From Gaetbulibacter_B jejuensis (GTDB lineage Bacteria > Bacteroidota > Bacteroidia > Flavobacteriales > Flavobacteriaceae), in the NCBI RefSeq assembly GCF_039524015.1, contig NZ_BAAAGF010000003.1, positions 124,001-188,000 on the forward strand: 64,000 nucleotides of DNA. Direction: 5' to 3'. Below are positions 8,855 to 16,800 of the stretch, piece by piece (the stretch's first letter is position 1; each line of letters begins with the position of its first letter). Made by a program: the position numbers and the translations under genes. The notes under the pieces were generated by a model. That model did no database searches. It saw only the letters and a list, made by a program, of their open reading frames with translations, and had not been told where the DNA came from.

Positions 8855-9592
8855 ATGACTTCAAAAGAAATTTTAAATATATCTGTAGATTGCGTAGTAT
8901 TTGGATATGATCTTAATACAAAAGCATTAAACGTACTTTTAATAAAACGATATCTAGAATCTGAAGATAAAAAACAGATATTAGTAAATGACCATGTATT
9001 AACAGGTTATCATGTATTAGAAAATGAAACTTTAGATCAATCTGCAACTAGAGTACTTAAAGAATTGACAGGTCTTACTAATCTGTATAAAAAACAATTT
9101 AAAGCATTTGGAAATCCTGATCGTTTAACGAATGAAACAGATCTCATCTGGATTAAAGACCAAAAATTCGATAAGCGCACTATTACGATTGCTTATTATT
9201 TTTTACTTAAAACAGAAGATGTAGATTTAAAAAACAATAAATATGATGCAAAATGGTTTCCAACAAAAAACTTACCGAAATTAGGTTTTGATCACGAAAA
9301 AATAATAAAAGAAGCATTAGAGGATTTAAAAACAAAGTGTTTGTCTGAACCTATCATTTTTGAATTACTTCCAGATAAATTCACTATAAACGATGTGCAA
9401 GATGCATATCAGTCTATTTTAGGGATTGAAATAGATAACCGAAATTTTAGAAGAAAATTAATAAATAAAAAATACATCATCCCTCTAGACGAAAAACAAT
9501 TTGGTGTTTCAAAAAAACCAGCTAAACTCTATATGTTTAGTAAAGATATTTATGAAAAAGTTTTTAAGAAAAATTATCTTATAAGTATTTAA
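8855..9592 (+). CDS. Nudix-like winged-helix transcriptional regulator (NrtR/AraR type) of the polyol operon
   Basis: A 245-residue protein. The N-terminal two thirds has the fold signature of a Nudix hydrolase, and the C-terminal third (about 160-245, for example FTINDVQDAYQSILG then NRNFRRKLINK) matches the winged-helix DNA-binding domain of NrtR-type regulators. The Nudix box at 51-73 is degenerate: in the REUxEExGU segment the sequence is RVLKELTGL, so two of the metal-binding acidic positions are V67 and L71. It should bind but not hydrolyse its ligand, as in the sugar-sensing branch of this family in Bacteroidota. It diverges from the polyol operon and has matching operators before both transcription units. 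Confidence 0.88.
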   Translation: MTSKEILNISVDCVVFGYDLNTKALNVLLIKRYLESEDKKQILVNDHVLTGYHVLENETLDQSATRVLKELTGLTNLYKKQFKAFGNPDRLTNETDLIWIKDQKFDKRTITIAYYFLLKTEDVDLKNNKYDAKWFPTKNLPKLGFDHEKIIKEALEDLKTKCLSEPIIFELLPDKFTINDVQDAYQSILGIEIDNRNFRRKLINKKYIIPLDEKQFGVSKKPAKLYMFSKDIYEKVFKKNYLISI

Positions 9593-9610
9593 CTAATCTT
9601 TTGGCATCAA

Positions 9611-10744
9611 TTATTTCCACCATTTTTTTGTGGTATAGCTGCTATCTTTAACATATATTTCTTCACCAATTTTAGGTGTTACCACAGTTAACTTTTTTGT
9701 TTTTGCTGTTGCTGTAAATCGCTCTACAGGATCTGTCCATGTATGCATTGCAAGTTTAAATGCGCCCCAATGTATTGGCATTACTTTTTTCGCATTTACA
9801 TCCAAGCCTGCTTGAACGGTTTCTTCAGGAAACATATGTATGTCTGGCCACATTTCGTTGTACTGTCCACATTCTATCATAGCGAAGTCAAACGGTCCGT
9901 ACTTCTCACCTATTTCTTTAAAATGATCGGCATAACCACTATCGCCACTAAAGAAAATATTGTCATTTTTGGACTGAATTACCCACGACGACCAAAGTGT
10001 TTTTGCTCTATCGGATAATCCGCGACCAGAAAAATGTTGAGCTGGTGTACATACAAATTTTAAATCGTTAAACGTAGTTTCTTCCCACCAATCGAGTTCT
10101 GTAATTTTGTTTTTATCAACTTTCCATTCAAGTAAATGTGCACCAACGCCAAGTGGCATATAAAAATGACCAACTTTATCTTTTAAAGCCTTTATCGATT
10201 CGTAATCTAAATGATCGTAATGATCGTGAGAAATTAGTACGGCATCAATTTTTGGTAATTGTTCAATTGTAATTGGTAATTCTTCAGAGAAACGCTTACT
10301 TCCTAAAGTTGGATGTGGCGCAGGAACACTGCTTAACATCGGGTCTATTAAAATAGTTTTACCTTGTGTTTGCAGTAAAAATGTTGAATGCCCAAACCAA
10401 ACTAACCGTGTATCACCGTTGTAATTAGCAATATTTAAAGAATCAATTTTTGTTGAAGGTAAATCATGTTCTGGTTTTGTATTTGGCTGACTTTTAAAAA
10501 AACCCATTAAGGCCTTACCCATATCTTTTAAACTCATATCGAGTTTAACATCTTTGGTGTTTTTAAATACACCATCCTTATAATTTTTTGAAGTTTTATA
10601 ACTTTCAATTGCTTCTTTAGAGGGTTTTCCGCCAAATTGAGGATTAAATTGTACAAATAACACCACAATCAATGCGATTGCAGCAACAACTATTACGATG
10701 CTTAACACCATTCCCTTTAAAAATTTTAAAAGTTTACGCTTCAC
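9611..10744 (-). CDS. Membrane-anchored MBL-fold hydrolase, NAPE-PLD/UlaG-like
   Basis: 377 residues. One N-terminal membrane segment (about 10-31) is followed by a metallo-beta-lactamase fold: LVWFGHSTFLLQTQGKTILIDP, the metal motif SHDHYDHLD near residue 173, and the late metal-ligand block MPIHWGAFKLAMHTWTDP typical of N-acyl-phosphatidylethanolamine phospholipase D relatives. The substrate is unknown. It overlaps the end of the KefC-like antiporter gene by 11 bases, so it is the third gene of that operon and probably acts at the periplasmic face of the inner membrane. Confidence 0.85.
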   Translation of the reverse strand: MKRKLLKFLKGMVLSIVIVVAAIALIVVLFVQFNPQFGGKPSKEAIESYKTSKNYKDGVFKNTKDVKLDMSLKDMGKALMGFFKSQPNTKPEHDLPSTKIDSLNIANYNGDTRLVWFGHSTFLLQTQGKTILIDPMLSSVPAPHPTLGSKRFSEELPITIEQLPKIDAVLISHDHYDHLDYESIKALKDKVGHFYMPLGVGAHLLEWKVDKNKITELDWWEETTFNDLKFVCTPAQHFSGRGLSDRAKTLWSSWVIQSKNDNIFFSGDSGYADHFKEIGEKYGPFDFAMIECGQYNEMWPDIHMFPEETVQAGLDVNAKKVMPIHWGAFKLAMHTWTDPVERFTATAKTKKLTVVTPKIGEEIYVKDSSYTTKKWWK

Positions 10745-12623
10745 TAGATTTTTCTAATTGCTTTCTTATATGATCACTATCCCAATGATTATCGTAAGCT
10801 ACAATACCTCGTTTAAAATCAGCTTCAAGGAGTTTTTCTTGTTGCTCTAGTTCTTTACGAGCTTTAAAAATATAGTCATCGTCACGCCTTGGTTGCTCTG
10901 CCATTCGCCTTAAACTGGCTTCATCATATTTAATAAAATTTTGCACCTGACGGTTAAGTGTATATTTTCTAAACCCAAGCTTATGCAAAGCATCACTAGC
11001 TAAAGCCAATGACGTATCTAAGGTTTCACGATAAATATTATTTACATCCATATTAAGAAGCTCATAAGCGTCATACCTATTTTTGGTTCTTACCAAAAGC
11101 TCTACGTGTGGATATTTTTCTTTTACAATTTTGGTAATAGCTTTAGCAACAGACACTTTGTTAGTAGCGCAAATCAATAATTTAGCTTCAGCTATTCCTG
11201 CAGATTCTAATAAATCTTCGCGTGTGGCATCACCATAATACACTTCAAATCCCATTTTACGAAGAAAATCAACACGGTTAGAATCAAAATCTAAAATTGT
11301 AGCTTCAATACCATGTGAGCGTAAAAAACGTCCTACTGTATTACCAAAGTGCCCAAAGCCTACTAAGATTACCTTTTGCGATTTAGCAATATGATCCATT
11401 GGACGTTTTATAGATTCTTTTGTACCTACTTTAGGAAGAATTAGTCGCTCATTGATTACCGCTAAAATTGGTGTTAACGACATAGATACTGCAGTTATTA
11501 CTAACATCGTATCCATTTGTTCTTGTTCTAAAATCTCAAGTTGAAAAGCAAATGACAGTAATACAAAAGCGAATTCACCAACCTGAGCTAAACTGAATGT
11601 TAGCAATACATTTTGATCTAATTTAAGTTTAAAGATTCGTCCAGTGACAAATAACACTAATGCTTTTATAATAATTATAGCAAGTAAAATACCTCCTATA
11701 GTTAACGGACTATTAGCAATAACCACAAAGTTAATAGATGCTCCAACAGCCATAAAAAAGAGTCCAAGTAACAGGTTTTTAAATGGTTCTAGCGTACTTT
11801 CTAACTCGTGTTTAAATTCACTAGTAGATAACACTACTCCACCTAAAAAGGCACCTAAGGCAGGACTTAAGCCTACAAATTCCATTAGAAAAGAAATTCC
11901 GAAGACAATTAAAAACGCAGCGGCTATCAATAGTTCTCTTACTCCTGTTTTAGCCACTTTACGTAGCATTGGCACAATAACAAATCGACCTGCCAATATA
12001 ATAACTACCACAGATAAAATAATAGCTAAGGTTTGTAAACCAATTGGTAAGCTTTCTATTAATGTAGATGAAGAGTGACCTCCATTACCTTCAGCATGCT
12101 CATTGGTATTACTTAATAACGGTAAAGCACCAATCATAAATATGACGATGATATCTTGAAATAATAATATGGAAAATGAACTAGAACCAAAGGTGGTATT
12201 CATTAATCCTTTTTCCTTTATAGTTTGCAATGCAATTGCGGTTGATGACAGTGCTACAGCCATACCAATAGCGAGTGCAACCTGCCATTGGTAACCTAAA
12301 ACAGCAAACAACACATAGGTTAAACCAACGGTTAATGCAACTTGTATGCCACCCATACCAAGTATGGATTTTCGCATGTTCCAGAAATTTTTTGGTTCAA
12401 TTTCTAGACCAATTAAAAACAGCATTACTACCACGCCAAACTCTGCAAAGTGTAAAATATCTTCACCTTCTTCACCAATAAACCCTAACACATATGGACC
12501 AATTAATACTCCAGCTAATAAATATCCAATTACCGAACTTAATCCTAATCGCTTTGCTATCGATACACAAATAATGGCACCAGCAAGGAAAACAATCGCT
12601 TCAAATAATAAACTTCCAGACAT
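10734..12623 (-). CDS. KefB/KefC-like CPA2 monovalent cation:proton antiporter
   Basis: 629 residues. About twelve membrane segments fill residues 1-385. A cytosolic RCK/TrkA-N domain follows (about 400-520), with the nucleotide-binding glycine motif VILVGFGHFGNTVGR and the second-strand acid in LDFDSNRVDFL. This is the layout of the glutathione-gated potassium efflux antiporters KefB and KefC. It lies 3 bases after a KefF-like oxidoreductase gene, the usual ancillary subunit. Ion and gating ligand are inferred; Bacteroidota do not all make glutathione, so gating may differ from E. coli. Confidence 0.92.
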   Translation of the reverse strand: MSGSLLFEAIVFLAGAIICVSIAKRLGLSSVIGYLLAGVLIGPYVLGFIGEEGEDILHFAEFGVVVMLFLIGLEIEPKNFWNMRKSILGMGGIQVALTVGLTYVLFAVLGYQWQVALAIGMAVALSSTAIALQTIKEKGLMNTTFGSSSFSILLFQDIIVIFMIGALPLLSNTNEHAEGNGGHSSSTLIESLPIGLQTLAIILSVVVIILAGRFVIVPMLRKVAKTGVRELLIAAAFLIVFGISFLMEFVGLSPALGAFLGGVVLSTSEFKHELESTLEPFKNLLLGLFFMAVGASINFVVIANSPLTIGGILLAIIIIKALVLFVTGRIFKLKLDQNVLLTFSLAQVGEFAFVLLSFAFQLEILEQEQMDTMLVITAVSMSLTPILAVINERLILPKVGTKESIKRPMDHIAKSQKVILVGFGHFGNTVGRFLRSHGIEATILDFDSNRVDFLRKMGFEVYYGDATREDLLESAGIAEAKLLICATNKVSVAKAITKIVKEKYPHVELLVRTKNRYDAYELLNMDVNNIYRETLDTSLALASDALHKLGFRKYTLNRQVQNFIKYDEASLRRMAEQPRRDDDYIFKARKELEQQEKLLEADFKRGIVAYDNHWDSDHIRKQLEKSSEA

Positions 12624-12626
12624 ATA

Positions 12627-13220
12627 TTACGCGGTTAAAATTTCTAAATCGTTTAAGAAAAAACAATTGGATAGCTGGGTTGCATTAAAATCACCTTGTA
12701 GGAAATCTATTAATTGTTCGTATTGGTTGGCGTAATTCAACAGATCTTCATCTGACAAATGATGCGTTCCCATAACAGCAAAAGGCGGTAAATAGTTCAT
12801 ACCACACAATGTAGCAGTTTGTTCAAAAGGTCTTAAAAATTCATTGATTGTATACGTATTATAACCTTCTGTACAATACACTTCGCGAGATCCACCAGTA
12901 GTAATAACATTAAATACGGTTTTATTGTGCAATACTTTTCCATGTGGACCGTATGCCCAATTAAATTCTAGAACTAAATCTTTCCATTGCTTTAAAATGG
13001 CAGGACTACTGTACCAATACAACGGATGATGCCAAATAATAATATCGTGTTGAAGTAGTAACTCTTGTTCTCGTTGTACATCAATATGAAAGTTTGGATA
13101 ATGCTCATACAAATCGTGAAACGTTACGTGCGCTTTATCTTTTAATCTATCGATAAGTGTTGCATTTACTCGAGATTTTTCAAATTTGGGATGTGCGAAA
13201 AGAATGAGTACTTTTTTCAT
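12627..13220 (-). CDS. KefF/KefG-like NAD(P)H oxidoreductase (flavodoxin fold)
   Basis: 197 residues of the NAD(P)H dehydrogenase (quinone)/flavodoxin-2 family: N-terminal VLILFAHPKFEKSRVNATL for the FMN phosphate, HDIIIWHHPLYWYSSPAILKQW in the middle and FNVITTGGSREVYCTEGYN near residue 110. In enterobacteria KefF and KefG bind and activate KefC and KefB. The same pairing here, 3 bases upstream of the antiporter gene, supports that role. It is the first gene of a three-gene leftward operon. Confidence 0.88.
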   Translation of the reverse strand: MKKVLILFAHPKFEKSRVNATLIDRLKDKAHVTFHDLYEHYPNFHIDVQREQELLLQHDIIIWHHPLYWYSSPAILKQWKDLVLEFNWAYGPHGKVLHNKTVFNVITTGGSREVYCTEGYNTYTINEFLRPFEQTATLCGMNYLPPFAVMGTHHLSDEDLLNYANQYEQLIDFLQGDFNATQLSNCFFLNDLEILTA

Positions 13221-13246
13221 TGGCTATTTTGGTTGACTTTTAAACT

Positions 13247-13390
13247 TTAGTTGCTAATTATGCTTTCTGTTAAAGTTAGTAATAATTTTATTTTGTCTTC
13301 ATCATATGCATCAGGATGCGCATTATTGTAATTTCCTTTATCGCTTTCAAAATATGTGCCTGATTGGTTTTTATGACGTTCTGACATCAT
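13247..13390 (-). pseudogene. C-terminal relic of a short-chain dehydrogenase/reductase
   Basis: A 47-codon frame encodes a peptide with SGTYFESDKGNYNNAHPDAY followed by an amphipathic helix and a stop. This resembles the C-terminal tail of a group of NAD(P)-dependent short-chain dehydrogenases that end in a conserved 'Y/F-(D/E)-(N/S)-D ... HPDA' segment and a final helix. No Rossmann or catalytic YxxxK region is present upstream: a stop codon lies six codons before the Met pair, and the cupin operon's terminator lies just beyond. I read it as a decayed gene whose 5' part was lost. A genuine small protein is the alternative. Confidence 0.5.
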
Positions 13391-13412
13391 ATTAATTTGA
13401 TAGTGTTATAAA

Positions 13413-13453
13413 AAAAAGCCACACAGAATGTGTTTTACATTTGGTGGCTTTTT
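13413..13453 (-). terminator. Terminator of the nitroreductase-cupin operon
   Basis: AAAAAGCCAC (13413-13422) pairs with GTGGCTTTTT (13444-13453), and an inner AATGT/ACATT stem sits in the loop. In minus-strand RNA the hairpin is followed by a U run. It lies 34 bases after the cupin gene's stop. Confidence 0.8.
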
Positions 13454-13486
13454 CTGCTATTAATCAATCAAACTAAACTATAATGT

Positions 13487-14320
13487 CTATTTTATTTTGA
13501 ATTCACCATTGGAACGAATGTAAATAACCGTTTCAACATCAGTTTTTAAACGTAGTGAAGCTTTTTCTTCTGCACCAAAATAAGAACCTGGTTCCAACAC
13601 GTTTACGTCATCTTTTTTAGAAAATTGATGAGTTACTTTACCCGAAATAACTACAGCTCTAAAATTCGGACTTAAGTTTTTAATTTTACCCTTGAAACCA
13701 GCTGGTAATTTTAAAAGAGTAGCACGAAGTTGATTTTTTTCATGGCTTCCCCATAAAAAAGCAGTTTCCACATTACTTTTTTCTGAAACCCATTCAATAT
13801 CATTAGCATTTAACCAAACTAAATTGGTTTTATCAACGTTCACTGGTTTTTCGCCATTATCAAACGCTTCCGATGTTGGTTTCACTAAATATGGTCCTTC
13901 TTGAATATCTAAAAACGCCATATTATCTTCAGCATCTGCAGCTGTAATATGTGCTTCGCCTGCTGGTTGTTGCCAATACGAACCAGCTGGCAACCATTGT
14001 TTTTCGGCATTTTCATCATCATTATGTAACAATCCTTTTATTACCACACCACGATAGGTAATATTGTGAATATGTGGTGGTGATGAAAATCCTTTTTTAA
14101 ATTTCACTAAAAAACCTGCAGGCTCGTTTTTTGTACGGTCGCCCCATAGTTTTCCTGCAGCAGGACTTTTATCGCCACGCAATGGATTTAACCAGCCCCA
14201 TTCTACATTGTCTACAGTAACGACTTCGTTTTTAGATTTTGCTGAATCTGTTGTTGGTGTTTGGGCCAATAATTTAGTCGTCACCAACAACAAAACAACC
14301 ATTATAAATTTTTTCATCAC
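13487..14320 (-). CDS. Secreted double-cupin protein (DUF4437 family)
   Basis: 277 residues. A signal peptide (KKFIMVVLLLVTTKLLAQ, cleavage near residue 20) is followed by two cupin-like halves. The first has SPPHIHNITYRGVVIKG (metal-ligand-like His residues near 82-84) and GSYWQQPAGEAHIT; the second has FRAVVISGKVTHQF and LEPGSYFGA, with fewer His ligands. The match is to the ChrR-like/DUF4437 cupins of unknown reaction. It lies 17 bases after the nitroreductase gene in the same direction, so it should share the HxlR-controlled promoter. Confidence 0.85.
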   Translation of the reverse strand: MMKKFIMVVLLLVTTKLLAQTPTTDSAKSKNEVVTVDNVEWGWLNPLRGDKSPAAGKLWGDRTKNEPAGFLVKFKKGFSSPPHIHNITYRGVVIKGLLHNDDENAEKQWLPAGSYWQQPAGEAHITAADAEDNMAFLDIQEGPYLVKPTSEAFDNGEKPVNVDKTNLVWLNANDIEWVSEKSNVETAFLWGSHEKNQLRATLLKLPAGFKGKIKNLSPNFRAVVISGKVTHQFSKKDDVNVLEPGSYFGAEEKASLRLKTDVETVIYIRSNGEFKIK

Positions 14321-14337
14321 TATGGTTTTAATATGAT

Positions 14338-14997
14338 CTATATTTCAGTGAAGATTTCGCTTTCCGGTAATCTAGATTTTGGTGTTTTATCTGTAGAATT
14401 AAAGTCAGATTCTGCTCTATAGCCTATAGAAACGGCAACTAAAGCTGTGAAGCCTTTTTCTCTTAAACCAAATTCTTCATCTAAAGCTTTTATATCAATA
14501 CCTTCCATAGGTGTAGCATCAATTCCTAAACTCGCAACACCCAACAAAAAGCTACCTATGTTAAGGTACACTTGCTTTTCCATCCAATGATTTAAATCTT
14601 TTAAATCGTATTTATGTATGTCTGCAAATGTTTTAACAGCACCTATAAATCCGTTTTTTATGTCTTCATTTGGGAATCGTCCATTTTTATCATCTACATC
14701 TGCAATGTGCTTGTAATAGTCTTCATCTGCATCTGTTTTTGCACAAAAAAGCACTACAGCTGAAGCATTAGTTACTTTAGGTTCGTTAAAATGGAAAAAA
14801 CCTTGTGTGCCTTTTGCCATACGTGCTTTTCCTTCTTCAGTTTCAGCAATAATAAAATGCCAAGGTTGTAAGTTTACACTTGAAGCGCTCATTCTTAACA
14901 AGCTTTTTACTTGATCCATATCTTCTTTAGTTATTTTTTTGGTTGGGTCAAATTCTTTAGTGGTGTATCTCCAGTTAAGTACTTCTTTTAAATTCAT
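14338..14997 (-). CDS. NAD(P)H-dependent nitroreductase, NfsB type
   Basis: 219 residues of the FMN-dependent nitroreductase family: RYTTKEFDPTKKITKED at the start (FMN phosphate binding), MSASSVNLQPWHFIIAETEEGKAR around 37-60 and GVASLGIDATPMEGID around 153-168. Length matches NfsB/NfnB proteins, which reduce nitroaromatics, quinones and flavins. It is transcribed leftward from a promoter containing an HxlR-type operator and is followed by a cupin gene. Confidence 0.93.
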   Translation of the reverse strand: MNLKEVLNWRYTTKEFDPTKKITKEDMDQVKSLLRMSASSVNLQPWHFIIAETEEGKARMAKGTQGFFHFNEPKVTNASAVVLFCAKTDADEDYYKHIADVDDKNGRFPNEDIKNGFIGAVKTFADIHKYDLKDLNHWMEKQVYLNIGSFLLGVASLGIDATPMEGIDIKALDEEFGLREKGFTALVAVSIGYRAESDFNSTDKTPKSRLPESEIFTEI

Positions 14998-15029
14998 TTT
15001 TAATTGATTTTATTATGTTTTTAATTTTA

Positions 15030-15046
15030 ACTATCAAAAGTATAGT
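15030..15046. promoter_or_regulatory. HxlR operator, nitroreductase side
   Basis: The 17-bp sequence ACTATC-AAAAG-TATAGT is an inverted repeat with one mismatch. It covers the predicted start of leftward transcription and has the same spacing and centre as the site at 15167-15183. Confidence 0.7.
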
Positions 15047-15048
15047 GA

Positions 15049-15079
15049 CAAAAGTATTTTCATTTTACATTCCTCGCAA
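15049..15079 (-). promoter_or_regulatory. Promoter of the nitroreductase-cupin operon
   Basis: On the minus strand TTG (15079-15077) is followed after 20 bases by TACTTTTG (15056-15049), an exact -7 consensus. The start falls near 15043, inside the HxlR operator. A second TACTTTTG lies at 15042-15035 but lacks a well-spaced TTG. Confidence 0.6.
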
Positions 15080-15166
15080 TAACGGTCAAAAATGATAGTA
15101 ACAGATAATTAATATTTCAACCGCTTAAACCACTAATTATCAAATATTTAGTTAAATGTTAAAATT

Positions 15167-15183
15167 ACTATAAAAAGTATAGT
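15167..15183. promoter_or_regulatory. HxlR operator, regulator side
   Basis: The sequence ACTATA-AAAAG-TATAGT has perfect arms and touches the -33 TTG of the rightward promoter. Further half sites (GATAGT 15196-15201, TATAGT 15201-15206) run into the -7 box, suggesting cooperative binding and autorepression. Confidence 0.7.
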
Positions 15184-15213
15184 TGTATAATTTATGATAG
15201 TATAGTATTTTTG
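15183..15213 (+). promoter_or_regulatory. Promoter of the HxlR regulator gene
   Basis: TTG (15183-15185) and TATTTTTG (15206-15213) are separated by 20 bases. Transcription would start near 15220, about 14 bases before the ATG at 15234. Confidence 0.6.
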
Positions 15214-15233
15214 CACTAATAATTACTATTACT

Positions 15234-15602
15234 ATGGAAATTGAGTATAAAAAACGCCTGATTAAGTTTAACGAAAAAGAGTACTCCTGCTCTACAAGTG
15301 TTGCTATGGAACTTATTGGAGGCAAATGGAAAAGTGTAATTCTTATTTATTTGCTCAACGGAAAGAAACGCTACAATGAGTTGTATAAACTTATATCAAC
15401 AATTACTGAGCGCACATTAAGTTTACAGTTAAAACAACTTGAACAGGATGGTCTTATTGTTAGAAAGGTGTATACAAAGAAACCTCCATTGCGTGTAGAA
15501 TATGAATTGACTGCCTTTGGTGAAAGTTTAAGACCTGTTTTACTTGCTATTGCTGAATGGGGAACTTATGTAATTGCTGAAAAAGGTGAAGTTATTGCTT
15601 AG
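15234..15602 (+). CDS. HxlR-family winged-helix transcriptional regulator
   Basis: 122 residues covering the whole HxlR domain: C19STSVAMELIGGKWK (the conserved early Cys and the GGKW motif), the helix-turn-helix region RYNELYKLISTITERTLSLQLKQLEQDGLI and the wing PLRVEYELTAFGESL. HxlR/YodB proteins are dimeric repressors that often sense aldehydes, quinones or other electrophiles through that Cys, and they commonly sit divergent from a nitroreductase or quinone reductase, as here. Matching operators overlap both promoters. Confidence 0.93.
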   Translation: MEIEYKKRLIKFNEKEYSCSTSVAMELIGGKWKSVILIYLLNGKKRYNELYKLISTITERTLSLQLKQLEQDGLIVRKVYTKKPPLRVEYELTAFGESLRPVLLAIAEWGTYVIAEKGEVIA

Positions 15603-15879
15603 GTTAGTCTTACTGTTTTACTATTATGACATTCTTTCAGACAACTCGCCTCTTTATTTAGACCGCTTTTAGAATTTTTAATAATACATGTTGCTTGTTC
15701 AACTCTTCAACAAGCTCTAAGTGATAAAACCTATTATGATAGAGCTGAAAATTATGTTATATTCAGAATTACAGAACTTTAGAATTGCTATTTTCGTATT
15801 TATAATGACTATGAATAGAAGTAATTGTTAGGTAATATTATAAAATTTTTCCTACATTTATATGCATGTAGTTTTGTAT

Positions 15880-16614
15880 ATGAAAAACACCAAAGCACAT
15901 ACACATTTCGCAAGCAGGTTGAAGCTTTTTGATCTGCTTTTTTTATTGCTACTTGTTGTGTCGGTTGTTATTGGTATAGTTGCAGAAATGCAAGATTTAA
16001 TATATACTATGCCACTTGTTGTATTAAGCATAATAGGGAAATATATCTATGAAACTAAACGGAAGTTTAAGGTCTTATTTTTAATTGCATTATTGTGTAT
16101 TCTTGTTTCTGATGTGTTGGTCTTTACTTCTTTTAAAGATTATCTTTTATGGATTTCGCTACTTAACACATTTTTTTTAATATGCTCTGCGCTAGTATTA
16201 AAGCCATATGTTAAATATGGAAAAACAAGAGCTTCGATGACTATTTCAGTATTTATAAGTATCGCTTTTGTTGTTTACATTTTATATACTGTTTTTAATT
16301 TAATTATTACTGAAGTGTATGGTATAGAGGTGTATTTTGCTGTTTTATGTGAGCTAAGTATGCTTTTATTTTTATTTCCTATTGGAAAAATTTATTTGAG
16401 TGATTACTATGACACAGGTACAATACTGTTAGCTTCAGGTATTTTCTCTTTATTTCAAGTAGCACTAAGTATTATTAATGAATTTCTTTATTTCGACTCC
16501 ACGTTTACAGTATTGATTATTATTTGTCATTCATTGTCATTATACTTACTTACCAAGTTTTTAACAAACACCAAGGCGCTAAAAGACGAAGCGTTACGTG
16601 AAAACTATTTGTAG
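15880..16614 (+). CDS. Multi-pass membrane protein, possibly YhhN/TMEM86-like
   Basis: About 244 residues from the Met at 15880; an in-frame ATG 18 bases earlier is possible, but the start MKNTKAHTHF is more typical. About eight hydrophobic segments span the protein, with the sequence KFKVLFLIALLCILVSDVLV resembling the second segment of YhhN (lysoplasmalogenase-like) proteins. The match is weak, so I give no function. It stands alone between the HxlR gene (277 bases upstream) and the OmpA lipoprotein (186 bases downstream). Confidence 0.65.
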   Translation: MKNTKAHTHFASRLKLFDLLFLLLLVVSVVIGIVAEMQDLIYTMPLVVLSIIGKYIYETKRKFKVLFLIALLCILVSDVLVFTSFKDYLLWISLLNTFFLICSALVLKPYVKYGKTRASMTISVFISIAFVVYILYTVFNLIITEVYGIEVYFAVLCELSMLLFLFPIGKIYLSDYYDTGTILLASGIFSLFQVALSIINEFLYFDSTFTVLIIICHSLSLYLLTKFLTNTKALKDEALRENYL

Positions 16615-16800
16615 TAACAGATTTTCATTTTACCAACTTCATATTTATCAAGCAATTAACAACTTTTTTGTTAACTAATTTTTGTACACTAGGACACACA
16701 AATTATCTTCTTAAAAATATAAAATTGGGATGCCTAAAGTCTATATCCTGAGTTTGCGCGTACATATACATATAAACCAAAAACGATAAACAATTCAATT

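Noticed and set aside
11644..12078. A 144-codon plus-strand frame opposite the Kef-like antiporter
   Set aside because: Antisense to membrane segments; low complexity, no recognisable family.
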